From contig NC_063181.1 in the NCBI RefSeq assembly GCF_023159225.1, forward strand, positions 20,362,073 to 20,426,072: 64,000 nucleotides of DNA, written 5' to 3'. Below, one piece after another: positions 35,651 through 47,269 of the stretch. Made by a program: the position numbers and the translations under genes. The notes beneath the pieces were generated by a model. The model did no database searches, was not told the DNA's origin, and saw nothing but the letters and a program-made list of their open reading frames with translations. Every line of letters starts with the position of its first letter. Within the stretch, counting starts at the first letter, position 1. This DNA comes from Perognathus longimembris pacificus. Lineage: Eukaryota; Chordata; Mammalia; Rodentia; Heteromyidae.

Positions 35651-35831
35651 TTTTGTTTTGTTTTGTTTTGTTGGCCAGTCCTGGGCCGTCAACTCAGGGC
35701 CTGAGCACTGTCCCTGGCTTCTTTTTTGCTCAAGGCTAGCACTCTGCCACAAACATACTTAGAGACAATGCAGACAATGAATGCCAGGCCCTGAGCTGAA
35801 GCCCCGGAACTGGTAAAAAAAAGAAAAAAAA
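35651..35831. mobile_element. Head-to-head IDL-Geo right-monomer pair
   Basis: The left half (35651-35750) is a reversed right monomer with a TTTTG tail, cut at CACTCTGCCAC. After about 35 bp a plus-oriented piece of the same monomer (GGCCCTGAGCTGAAGCCCCG) ends in an A-run at 35815-35831. Both tails point outward. Confidence 0.7.
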
Positions 35832-36195
35832 GCTCAGAAGTTTGAAAGAGTTGACCTTTCTTGATCAATATGCTATTCATAAACATTTAAATTAGAACTT
35901 TTTTGTAGAATGAGTTGAAGATATAAATAAAAACAAAAAATATTCTTAAATGAATAACCAGGAGGTTAAAACATTAATATATATGAAAAGAAAGGAGTAG
36001 TTCAAATTAATGAGCCATTAATCAACAAAATGTAATTTGCTTATTTGAAAAGACAAACTTGACAGTACTGGTTAACACACAAAAAATAAAAGAAGAAAAG
36101 AGAATTAACTTACTACAACCAGTTCAGAAATGAAACATTACTACTGACTTTACAGATAAACTCATTTTTAGAAAAATGAGAATCGAATGGCTTCC

Positions 36196-36237
36196 AAGAT
36201 TTATTATTATTATTGTTATTATTATTATTACTACTAT
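36196..36237. repeat. (TTA)n microsatellite
   Basis: Runs of TTA with single GTT and CTA variants, abutting the tail of the next SINE. Confidence 0.9.
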
Positions 36238-36428
36238 TTTGCCAGTCCTCGTGCTTGAACTTAGGACCTGAGCACTGTCCCTTAGCTTTTTTTGTTCAAG
36301 GCTAACACTCTACCATGAGCCACAGTGCCACTTCTGGCCTTTTCTGTTTAATGTGCTATTAAGGAATTGAACCCAGGTCTTCATACATGCTAGGCAAGCA
36401 CCCTACCTCGATACCACCTTCCCAGCTC
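36238..36428 (-). mobile_element. IDL-Geo SINE, old full-length
   Basis: TTTGCCAGTCCTCGTGCTTG to CCACCTTCCCAGCTC, with many substitutions and small deletions. The (TTA)n on its left is its tail-derived microsatellite. Confidence 0.85.
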
Positions 36429-36429
36429 A

Positions 36430-38030
36430 ATGATACATTAAACAACAAAAGCATTTATGATTTCTAACATAGTCTCCAAAATAGAAGTAAAAAGAGACTT
36501 AGTTTCCAATTCACTTTAAAATGAGAAATAAATGGCAACATAACTAGACAAACACATTACAAAATAAAACTAAGTATAATTACACAAAACTTCAAAAATA
36601 TTGGTCAAAAATATATCTAGCTATATCTAGATTTATATCTATCTACAAGAATATCATCTATTTATCTGCCCATCTATCCATCTATTCTAACTGGAATTTA
36701 TCTAATAACTGCAAGGTTAGGCTGTCAACCATAAATCAACCATTATATAATGATAGTCTCGGGAAATAACTATTTTCAGCTGTTAAATATTAACAGAAAC
36801 TTGTGGCACAAATTCTTTATACTAGTTTAGTCTTCCATATATCTCAACAGTTCTTAATGTTGACAAAATTATATTTACTGAAAATGGACAGAACATCAGT
36901 TAATTCTAACTTGAGAAAAGGAGCAATATTTAGTTGGGCAACAATCAGCTAGATCGATTTTTCTGATATTGCCTTCTTGTTCAATTTATTGCATTCACTT
37001 TATTATCACAGTGGGAGGATTTTAAATATGTAAGGGTCTTAAAGTGTAACTAATCATAAGCAGCTCAAACTCCATTCTTGAACAACATCCAGGAGAAAAA
37101 TGATCTGTTTTATACCTAAGTAATATAATAAGCAAAGCCTAGATAGGAAAAAGATAAGCTAATAAACAAAAGAAAAGCTAATTTGGCTCAAGTTTCTTAG
37201 TTTCTCTAATCCTCATCTTGTCCATTTCTGAAAAGGGGATTATATGTTGTACCCTGACGCTATCTGGTATTACTGAGCATCACATAGACCAATGTTTATG
37301 AAGACTGTCATATTTTAATTCTGCAAGTATTTTAGACACTTATTTTTAAAATTTGAAAAAGAGAACTACAGTATTCAATGTTCAGATTTTTATCTGCTTC
37401 AAAATTCATGTTAATTCCCTCAGATGATAAAAGGAGTTCCTAACTCTGAATCTTCTTGGGGTACAAATTTAAGCAGTTACTATTGGCATATTAAATTTTC
37501 AAATTTGCTTAAATACTGATCCTTGAAATTGTCTTCTGGATCAGTCAAAAGATGATGTCATTCCAAAGATACTATGAGAAACAAATTTTTGTTTTGTTGT
37601 ATTTTTGTGTGTTAAAGACCTAGGAATAAATCAGCCTTCTGTTGAGGTATTTGCCTAGGTTGACAAAGTAGTCTAACAATTCAAAAACAACATTTTAAGA
37701 ATATTGATAATAATATTCTAAAACATCACAAACACATATATGTATGTGTATATATATACATATACACAGTTATTTTATGCATATGATGAAAAGGAAAACC
37801 AAAATATTTTCATCTATACTCTATATGAATATGTACATATTTTACTGTTGTGTCAATTTTAGCTGTATCTTATGGCCCACAAAGAAATCTGTTTGAAACT
37901 TTCATTCTGTAACAGATATGCTCCCATGTTTATTGTATTCTTTAGCTTTAAATAGCTTAGTTTTGTATTCTTTGACCTGGGGAAAAAGATGCTTCTTTCA
38001 CTCCATGAGGTATGTTTCTACGTGATGATA
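36430..38030. other. Unique AT-rich sequence with an ancient MIR-like piece
   Basis: TATC-type short repeats occur at 36610-36690 and a TATATGTATG tract at 37735-37765. No gene is supported. Confidence 0.5.
37192..37310 (+). mobile_element. MIR-like SINE relic
   Basis: TCTTAGTTTCTCTAATCCTC, ATTTCTGAAAAGGGGATTAT and ATTACTGAGCATCACATAGA follow the 'CAGTTTCCTCATCTGTAAAATGGGGAT' layout of MIR. Heavily decayed. Confidence 0.5.
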
Positions 38031-38047
38031 TAGAAATAGATGAAACA

Positions 38048-38268
38048 GGGCTGGGGATATGGCCTAGTGGCAAAAGTGCTTGCCTCGTATACTTGAAGCC
38101 CTGGGTTCAATTCCCCAGCACCACATATACAGAAAATGGCCAGAAGTGGCGCTGTGACTCAAGTGGCAGAGTGCTAGCCTTGAGCAAAAAGAAGCCAGGG
38201 ACAGTGCTCAGGCCCTGAGTCCAAGCGCCAGGACTGGACAAAACAAAACAAAACAAACAAACAAACAA
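38048..38268 (+). mobile_element. IDL-Geo SINE, full-length, older subtype
   Basis: GGGCTGGGGATATGGCCTAG, then GGGTTCAATTCCCC (left B box), TGTGACTCAAGTGGCAGAGT (right A box), ending GGACTGGAC and an (AAAAC)/(AAAC)n tail. The 16-bp perfect duplication AGAAATAGATGAAACA lies at 38032-38047 and 38269-38284. Confidence 0.95.
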
Positions 38269-38284
38269 AGAAATAGATGAAACA

Positions 38285-41200
38285 AGGAAATTATTTGCAT
38301 GGATGGTTTCAGGTAAAAAAAAAAATAAAGGGCTCCCACAGCCCATCAAGTTGTCTTAGTTCCCACACGAAGCTGCAGGAGGACCTCAATGCTACCTACA
38401 GACTTCTCAAAGGAAAGATTTCCAGACAGAATGGAATGTTTTCTCTCACAACCAATACCTAGAAATGTTATGGAAACCTTTTGTTTATTTTAGTAAAAAA
38501 TAAATCAGTTTAGATTCTGTGAACTTAAATGTATGTCATTCTTTTTTTAGTTTATTTCAGTGAACATTCATTTGAGAAATTCCAATATAAAACATTTCTT
38601 CATGAGATATCTAGGATTTAAAAAATGATAGATATATTCAAAACACTATGTGAAATTAATAGTTCAAATAAAATTTAGGAATCCAGTAGCTAATATTCTC
38701 TTTTCCATTTTAACGCATTTATGTACATGTGTCTTTCTTTGTGTGAGGCAGAGAAACTGTGGGCACCCATCTCTGTATCTTCTAATGCCTCTATTATGTA
38801 TTTCTATACCATCTATTTTATAATCGTACATGTTAGGGTAGTGTTGATTTCATATGTCAAATATGAAAATATAGCTTTCAATTCACCCAGTGACTAATGA
38901 GCCTGTCAGAAGAGTTTTGTTTTACAGAGCTTTACATAGAAGTGTCCACTTTTTATTCTATACCCAAAGTAGCAAAGCGTGGCAAGCAGAACAAAAAATG
39001 TCAAAAGAAATCTGTCATCCCTCAATTACATAAGACAGGACACAGAAAATAAAGAAATGTATCAATAGATATATCTAAATGAACCTTTTATACTGTTAGT
39101 TATATTTATTTCTTGTAATGCATTATTTATCACTGATAAATGTCACTAGTCAATTTCTCCAAATCAAATTATAATACATGCAAATACTACAGTATATTTT
39201 CCATCTGTTCCACCTCTATTGTGGTGAATAAAGAACACTATTTTACAATCTGTCAATAACTATTTCAAATTGATAGCAATAGGAAGAGTCTAGACAATAT
39301 TTATTATGAGAAACATCTGTGAATAGAAATTCCAATATCAGCTTGTCAAGAAAGAGTGAAGAATAAAAATTTCTGCACTTTCCTACAAGCAGTTGTTGCA
39401 ATTTCAAAACTAAACCAAACCAAACCACTCAAAAGTAAGTTTAGATAGATACCTGAGTGGAAATTGAATCTACAAACTTCAGTGAATATTTTCAAGTTGT
39501 GATCTAGGCATCTTAAAATATCCCATTACTACATCTGGGTCCCAAATATTATCAAATGTGGCCAAACCAAATCTGGATGTCAGCTATAGGAGATTTTATA
39601 CAGCAAGTCTTGTAAGAGTAACTAACTCCTATCTCCAAATGTAAGTTATTAAGAAATCCCATAACAAGGATTTGTTTTGGATCACTTTCAACAAATGATC
39701 ACTAATATCTCAGGGATACCGACAGAAATTTCTGAGACCAAGGACTGTACTCTTCAATAAAGGAGGCATCAGCTACACATGGCTATAATAACTTAGCTTT
39801 CTTTTGACTTACTTCAAAATTAAAGAATTAGTCCTCTCTCTATATATATATCAGCTGCAAGCGTTCAATGTGAGCTGTGGCTACTGTTTCAACCTGAGGA
39901 ACCATCGTGGTACAAATATGAAGGCAACAACTGTATAGAAAGTTGGAATTATTTAAGTAGTCAGTTTTCATTTTTCAACTTTTCCTTGTTGTGGAGAAAA
40001 TATCATACAAATTTGACCTCAAACACAAGTCCTGAACTCTTATATTTTATTAATTTGATTTCTTAGTCATTTTTCTAAACAATGTATATAGTTGTTATTC
40101 AATCAGCCTCTTTTGGCTAAATCTCTGGTCTTATGTCCTCTTTCATTATCATGTTCTTACTCCACACTAGTTTTTCTTGCTCTCTTCAAGTACTTCAAGG
40201 TTATTCAAATCACTAGCTGAATCTCTCTGCCTCAAATGATTTAATGGAAACATGATTCACTCTTTAAAACATTGCAACTTCTGCATAAATATTATTTTCC
40301 TGAGAAATATCCTGACTTCAAATTTCCAAACAGTTCATCATTGTGCTTTTAATGTTTTCTTCTAGGATGCAATAATATTATAAACTCTGGAATAGCCATC
40401 ATATCAACCATAGCATACAGTATGTAAAGGAGATCATATTGACAAGAATATGATCTTATAACTAATACACCTTGAACATTTATTTCTCCATATCTGATTA
40501 CAAAACCTTTTATATCTTCAGATATATACTGTGAAGCGGGAATTTGATGTTATTGTTTAATTGTTTACATTGTGGAGATGATTATATTGTGGATGACTGA
40601 TAAGTGCTAGATATATGATATATGTCCTTAGTTGAGAAATGCTAGTGGCTGGAGTTGAATACATGAAGTATGTTAATTAACATTACTTATTTTTAATTGG
40701 TTGTTTCTACTTTCATGAAAAGCACACACACACGTGTGTTCGTGTGTGCATACATACATGCACACACAAATAGGTGTGTGAATATTCCAATATGTCTGAC
40801 ACTAAGGTCAGTGTACACCACAAACAATATTTAATAAATATTTGAACACTTGATGAAGCAACAAAGCAATGAATGATTCACTCTGAAAAATAAATGAAAA
40901 CCGGAAAGTAAAGTGATGTATGTCTACTGTTTTTCAGCGTATCTTAAAACTTGTTTTTTGTTGTTGTTGTTTTTAGTTTTTGTTATTGAAGCTATGAGGA
41001 AGACAGCATTAACATTAAGTGTGAATTAAACTTGGTCCTTGCCATATCATGCAGGTTTCTAGGTCTTTGTTCTATGTTCCATAATGTTCCAGAAAAAATA
41101 TGGCTTTGCTGCACTGTTTTGTGTCTTCTACATATTAAGTTGTTTTGTTTTTCTCTATGCAGTGATGGTAAAATATTCAAATTCCGATGATTATTGTAGA

Positions 41201-41609
41201 AACATTTGGAAGACTATCAGTTTTCAAACAATGAATTTCAAACAATGAGACTATGTTGAAGTCATATGTACCAGCCCCCAAACTTCTTTTCATCTGTCTT
41301 GTAATACTTGTATTATTATGCAAAGAGCTTCAATCATTTAGTGATTATTGAGAAGAAAACCACTGCTTTCCCATTGGTAGTGTACATACTAACATAAAAG
41401 TTGCTGTAAAATTTAACTTTCTCGATCATTACAAAATGTTAGTATTTTACATACCAAAGCCTTTTGCTATCATATCTTCATGTATTTTCATTATGCAGTT
41501 TATTGTGATTTTCATTGTTGTACTACACAAGTAAAATAGGAATGTTTGGTTTTTAAGGAAACTTTATGTTATTTTTGATCTATTAATTTCCTTATTATTT
41601 TCTTTACAG
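38285..41609. other. Unique AT-rich sequence, no supported gene
   Basis: Nothing is recognised apart from a CACACACACACGTGTGTTCG-type alternating stretch at 40722-40755. Minus frames at 39243-39428 and 40992-41180 are short and unrelated to known proteins. Confidence 0.5.
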
Positions 41610-41748
41610 AAGAAAGAAGGATTCACCACTTAGTTCATTCCAGTCCAGCTTTCATGAATATCTCAGTGAGGACTGAAAGTAAAGGACACCATGGTCTCAA
41701 CAGGCAATCAGAGCAGAAGCAGCATTTTCTGTTTAGGGAAAAGGCAAG
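41610..41748 (+). other. Exon-like segment with splice-site signals (unproven)
   Basis: A pyrimidine-rich TTATTATTTTCTTTACAG acceptor ends at 41609, and CAAG/GTACTC is a moderate donor at 41749. The 139-bp interval is open through its full length in one frame (starting GAAAGAAGGATTCACC), with an internal ATG at 41654. The encoded residues resemble no family I know. It could be a coding exon, a lncRNA exon or chance. No partner exon is visible. Confidence 0.2.
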
Positions 41749-41774
41749 GTACTCACTATACAAATGTTGTCTTA

Positions 41775-41983
41775 GGGGCTGGGGATATAGCCTAGTGGCA
41801 AGAGTGCCTGCCTCGGATACACGAGGCCCTAGGTTCGATTCCCCAGCACCACATATACAGAAAACGGCCAGAAGCGGCGCTGTGGCTCAAGTGGCAGAGT
41901 GCTAGCCTTGAGCGGGAAGAAGCCAGGGACAGTGCTCAGGCCCTGAGTCCAAGGCCCAGGACTGGCCAAAAAAAAAAAAAAAA
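41775..41983 (+). mobile_element. IDL-Geo SINE, best-preserved young copy
   Basis: The left monomer has an A box TAGCCTAGTGG at 41788 and a consensus B box GGTTCGATTCC at 41832. The right monomer has an A-box-like TGGCTCAAGTGG at 41883 and a B-box-like AGTCCAAGGCC at 41946. It ends GGACTGGCC and an 18-A tail. The 13-bp perfect duplication AAATGTTGTCTTA lies at 41762-41774 and 41984-41996. CpG sites are intact, which suggests recent insertion. Confidence 0.97.
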
Positions 41984-42084
41984 AAATGTTGTCTTAGGTT
42001 TCATTTGTAATTCTTGCCTGGATTATCTTGGTAATATTGACTCTGAAAACACATAGAAACCCATAGAAGAGGGTTGATGAACCA

Positions 42085-42250
42085 CGTGTATAAATATCCT
42101 ATCTACTCATGAGCCTGAGAACCGAGGATCAGAATTCAAAGCCAGCCCTGGAGAATCTAGTTACCAAATAATAACAAAAAGCCAGAAATGGAACTGTGGC
42201 TCAAGTGGTAGAGTCCTAGTCTTGATCACAAAAACTCAGGGATGAAGGAC
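42085..42250 (+). mobile_element. B1-type dimeric SINE with right monomer
   Basis: CTACTCATGAGCCTGAGAAC and AATTCAAAGCCAGCCCTGG are the B1-like half. AAATGGAACTGTGGCTCAAG and TGGTAGAGTCCTAGTCTTGA are the right monomer. The right end merges into the microsatellite that follows. Confidence 0.8.
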
Positions 42251-42254
42251 ATCC

Positions 42255-42257
<3 letters not shown>

Positions 42258-42347
<90 letters not shown>

Positions 42348-42356
42348 GCACACACA
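42258..42356. repeat. Compound (TC)n(CA)n microsatellite
   Basis: About 67 bp of TC, then about 30 bp of CA with one CG step, on the tail side of the SINE. Confidence 0.97.
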
Positions 42357-42532
42357 ATTGTCAGCCTTATTGTTATTCAGTAATCAATTTATTTCAGTTC
42401 TGCAGTTAGTAAAAGGCAGTTTTCAAAGACAAGAAAACACAAGACAGTTTTGAATTTCTACAAAAAGTAGCATCTTACCAAACAATTTTCAAGGCAGGTA
42501 GTATATAGCCCTTTTTGAAATGCAGGCAAAAT

Positions 42533-42694
42533 GGAGAAGTGGCACTGTGGCTCAAGTGGTAGAGTGCTAGCCTTGAGCTACAGTGCTCAGGTTCTGAGTG
42601 CAAACCCCAAGACTGGCAAAAAAAAAAAAAAAAAAAAAAAAAAACAACCAAAAACCCAAAAACCAAAAAACAACAACAAAAAACAAAGACCCCT
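42533..42694 (+). mobile_element. Right-monomer-only SINE insertion
   Basis: It begins at GGAGAAGTGGCACTGTGGCT, has no ID-like left half, ends AAGACTGGC, and carries a tail of about 28 A continuing into CAAAAAC repeats. Near-identical 16-mers flank it (GAAATGCAGGCAAAAT at 42517-42532, GAAATGTAGGCAAAAT at 42695-42710). Confidence 0.9.
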
Positions 42695-42710
42695 GAAATG
42701 TAGGCAAAAT

Positions 42711-44224
42711 ACCCCACCAAGAACCAGGAAATTAGCAATCTCAAATCAAACATCCTCTTTAATGTCTTTCTCCTCTGCTTGACAACACTCCTCTTGGGTT
42801 TACTCTGTTAACCCTTCTCTCTACCTTATCCACTCTGAGGAAGGGTTTTATTTGTCATGCATGTTGTGTGCAATACTGTGTATATATTATGTACACCTCA
42901 GCCTCAAATTTAAAGTTTAAATCAAAGCTGCCTTTTCTCATAATATCAAAAGCTTTGCATATCATTTTTCAAATTCTGTTTTATCAAACATTTGTGAAAG
43001 CCAAGCAAAAATTCACACACACTTTCAGATTTCAAACATTGTATTCTGAGTTTATACATTTATTGCTGCCATATGAGGGGAAAAGATTTCAACAACAATA
43101 ACAAAAAATTCAGGGCTTAGTATTTTCCCTAGTGATTTTAATGTAAGTTGATTACAGAGAATACATGGTGTTAATATCTAGGTAAACAAACTTTTCAATA
43201 ATATGAAAGCAAAAACAATAAAACATTAGAATCAGTTAATAAAACAGAGGCAATGATTGTCTAATAATGCTCATTTAATTCTACCCAAATCAAGGTGTTG
43301 GTAATTGGCTAAATTTCTGTATGTTCCAATTGAAACAATAGGGAAGAAGTCAGCATTTTAGACTTGCAGAGCAAGACCTGCCTAGAAAGAAGAGAAAATT
43401 TTTAAATGGTAACCAGTTCTCATTAACATGACCATGCATTCACTCACCATTATGGTGTTATTTATGGCTGGTAATTCAAAACACTGGTTTGTATTGTGTT
43501 TAATCTCACATGATTTTGGTTTAATGCCCAAAAAAGAGCTGGCTAAACTTTAGTCCAAGTATCAATCCTTAATGAACCATAACCACATACTGTATGACTT
43601 TAAATGATTACCAATTTTTTCACATAACTAGGTCTTGGAGTTTCTGATTACCACAAACGTATTACAAGAGGCAGCACTCTGGCAGGAGCTAAAATTCTAT
43701 TTCTAAAAGCACATTAACACATTTTCCAATGTGTCCATGAACATGTTTCATGTGCTGTAGTAAGATACATGATGATATTCACACCTCATGAAAATGCAGA
43801 GTTGAATAATAGACCCAAAGAAACAATCCCAAAACAAATATTAATCACACTGTGTTTGTATTATATGAAATGAAAATAATAGCAATCAAAGCCCAGACAC
43901 ACTTACCTGGAGATGATTTTATTAAGCAAATGTTTCTCAACTGAAAAATTTTAACAGTGTCTGGAATGAATATCTTTTGAGTGTTATAATGATACTAGTT
44001 ATTGAAGAACATCTTTAACTTTCATACAAGTAAAATTGCTACTTTTGGAAGAATTGCATCTTGGTCATTTACATTGCCAAGCCCTAATCATTTTATTAAT
44101 GGACACATTAATAAAACTGTTATTAAGTCTGCTTTCTTTTCGAAGTCTTTATAGAAAAAAAATTTTATCTAAAGGCAGAAAAATCTCATAATGACTTCTC
44201 TAACTAGATAAAAAATTTTTTTAT
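42711..44224. other. Unique AT-rich sequence, nothing recognised
   Basis: No gene or repeat family is supported. Confidence 0.5.
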
Positions 44225-44826
44225 TAAGACACAGACCCAAAGAAACATAAAGCCTATGGAGTCTCTCACAGGGAATAGCTAGTACATGATTAGGGTAGTA
44301 ATAGCAGAAGATCAAAATAGCCCAATAGCTACACCCATATTAACACCTAAGATGATGCCAAGTGAAATGAACTCCACGTTATGGAAACAAGCGTTATATC
44401 ATTGTTGTAATTATTTTCAACATGCCATGTGAAACTGTACCTTTTGTTTTTTTCATGTCTATTTGTTTGCTTGTTTTGTCTCTCTTATATTCTTTCTCTT
44501 CCTGTGCTTGTACCCCAGCTATCACTGTATCTCTTCAGAGTAACGTGGATACTCTATATGCAGGTATTAGAACTAGGGAAGGGAAAGGGAATATCAAAAT
44601 CGAGATACAAAGGATAAAAAGACAAACCATTCTAAAAGCCATACTTACAAAACCATTTGGTGTCAACCAACCTAACAACTCATGGAAAGGGGGAGGGGAA
44701 AAGTGGGGGAAAATGAGGGAGGAGTTAACAAGTTGAACAAGAAGTGTACCCACTGCCTCACATATGAATCTGTAACCCTCTGTACTTCACTTTGACAATA
44801 AAGAAAAAGTTAAATTAAAAAAATTA
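44225..44826 (+). mobile_element. 5'-truncated L1, 3' UTR only
   Basis: It starts just inside the end of ORF2 (ACACAGACCCAAAGAAACAT) and runs through AGATGATGCCAAGTGAAATG and GAACTCCACGTTATGGAAAC, a G-rich AAAGGGGGAGGGGAAAAGTG block, to CACTTTGACAATAAAG and an A-rich tail. It is more diverged than the L1s at 15346 and 48733 and has no inversion. Confidence 0.85.
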
Positions 44827-44923
44827 CTTTTCCATTTTTCAAATATTTGAGACAATAGGGCAAAAATTATAACAATAAACGAATTACATAAATGTTTCAT
44901 ATCAAAACAGGACCCATGCTCAA

Positions 44924-44953
44924 AACAAGCAAACAAACAAACAAACAAACAAA
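44924..44953. repeat. (AAAC)n microsatellite
   Basis: About seven AAAC units. Confidence 0.9.
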
Positions 44954-45420
44954 CTTTAGGGCTATGAATATGACTCCTGAAAATAAACTAAGGCATGAAA
45001 TCTTTTCTAATATTGTAGACTTGAATTGCGACTATCCGATTTTTTAAAATTATAAAATTTTATATATAATTAACACTTAACATATACATTTATAAACTTT
45101 ATAAGTATAGTTGTATATTTATATGGGAAAAATTACAAGAGATTTTAATAAGGTATTTGAGGTGCAAATATAAGATAAAAGAGAACCAAAAAATTTAGTG
45201 GAGTACAGAGAAAAATATATCCATTTTTTAAATTTTTGATTTTGAAATAAAATGCAAAATTTTACCCAGTGGTAACATCTTACAAAATAATGGCATAGTT
45301 TATCATCCAGGCATCCGGATGCACAAAACCAAGGTATAGATGATCTTGATCTTACTCTTCCTATAAATACTATTTTGGTTCTAAAATAAGTAACTACTGT
45401 CTTTAAAAAGTGCAAATCTC

Positions 45421-45645
45421 AGGCTGGGAATATGGCCTAGTGGCAAGAGTGCGTGTCTCACATACATGAAGCCCTGGGTTCAATTCCTCAGCACCACATC
45501 TATAGAAAAGGCCAGAGGTGGCACTGTGGCTCAAGTGGCAGAGTGCTAGCCTTGAGCAAAAAGAAGCCAGGGAAAATGCTCAGACCATGAGTCCAAGGCC
45601 CAGGACTGGCCAAAAATAAATAAATAAATAAAATTGACTACACTC
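45421..45645 (+). mobile_element. IDL-Geo SINE, full-length, older subtype
   Basis: AGGCTGGGAATATGGCCTAG to CCCAGGACTGGCC and an (AAAT)n tail. The 16-bp perfect duplication AAAAAGTGCAAATCTC lies at 45405-45420 and 45646-45661. Confidence 0.95.
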
Positions 45646-45661
45646 AAAAAGTGCAAATCTC

Positions 45662-47269
45662 TGTCACAAAATACAGTTAAACCACAAATAACATTTAATG
45701 TTGAATTAGTTATTATTTATGGAAACAAAAAACCATAAAAGATGCTAAAATGTTTATCTTATCACAATAAGATAGTAAATGTGGTTTTCCACAAGATAAA
45801 CTGTGCTGTAATTAGTGAACTTTATGACTTCTCTTCACCTATGTAACACTCACGAAGTGTATAAAATTGCACAGACTTACTTGTATTCATATTCCTGGTT
45901 CTTCTTTTTAGTACTGGTTTATATTTGGATGTGTGAATTAAAATGGTTTGCAAAAATATTTATTTCAATCTCATACAATTATGTCTAAAACAGTCACATA
46001 GCCTTCATAATATGATTTTTGAGGAAAGTGTGTTTATAGCTATATATACCATATATTGTATCATATAATAATGTCTTATCACATATAATATATAACGCTT
46101 ATATATAATACTTATACTCATACACAAATATTTTTATGTCCACACATAAAAATTTTGTGTGTGTATTATCTACATACATATCTACTAAGTAAAATGTGTT
46201 TGTGTGTATGTATTATCTACATACATACCTACTAAGTAAAATGTGTATTAGCAAATTTATTTCCACACAATGCACATGCTTTTATAAACCTGTTTCTTAA
46301 AACAACAATTCTTTGGCAAGTCTATTTCTATTTTGCACATTTTAAATCTTCTGCCCCTAAAACAAGAGTTCTTCTGGTAATGCTCTGTGACAGTCTGTTA
46401 TTAGTCTCTAGAAATTCTAAACTTATCACATGTCGCACATTGCTCCCTAGAAGCTGAACTCTCAGTAATGCCAGTTCATTCTTATTTGAAATATTAGTAT
46501 TTGTTATCCTGTTTGTCAGAGCACTGTTTCAGAATATGACAGTCATTATATCATCCACATTTCTTAATTCTGTAGGTGGGTTTGATTTAGAGACTGAATT
46601 ATTTGTTTGACCAGTGATTTGTGACCAAATTGAATTCAAGTTCTCATCAGTAGTCTTGTGGCACTACATAATTGTCAGGAGTCTTTTATGTTTATACTTG
46701 AAATTATATAGAACTTAAAAGTCAGAATGATTATTAGGATAACATAGAAACTTCTTTTTCTTATCCATTGGCTTATTTATTTCTAAGTTTAATAAGGAAA
46801 TTTACATAAATTATTTTCCTTTCTGAATTATAAGAATGGTTCATTGCAAAGCTATGAAATGCATCATAGAGAGATACTGTCTTCTTTAAAATGGCTCTGA
46901 ACATGGATTTCTAGGGAGAATAAAAAACAAAGTTCTGAGACTCCATAAATTTAAACATATACATCTCATTTTGAACAATTTACAGTGATTACAGACACTA
47001 TATTCTCTAAATGAATAGTGTGAAATATCAGTCTATGTCATATGTCTATATGATGATGTTGCTTGCTGATATTTCCAAATATGTATACTACCAGGACAAA
47101 ACTCAGTATTGAAATCCTCATGATATGGTAATTATTTCTCTTCCACATTCTGTGATGAAATAAAAATGTATTAAATTGGTATTTATATCTTCAGAGCATT
47201 ATTTCAGAGAATTGCAAAAAAAAAAAAACAATAAAAAAAACAAAAAACCTTCTAACAAATCAAAGGAAA
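45662..47269. other. Unique AT-rich sequence
   Basis: It contains the tandem duplication at 46163-46246 and an A-rich AAAAAACA block at 47217-47246. No gene is supported. Confidence 0.5.
46163..46246. repeat. Two-copy tandem duplication, period 47 bp
   Basis: The 37-bp word starting GTATTATCTACATACATA at 46163 recurs at 46210 with one T/C difference. A TGTGTG stretch joins the copies. Confidence 0.9.

Noticed and set aside
41775..41842. tRNA-Ala-like gene
   Set aside because: The A and B boxes belong to the SINE left monomer, which lacks a proper cloverleaf, sits in a TSD-flanked dimer and ends in poly(A).
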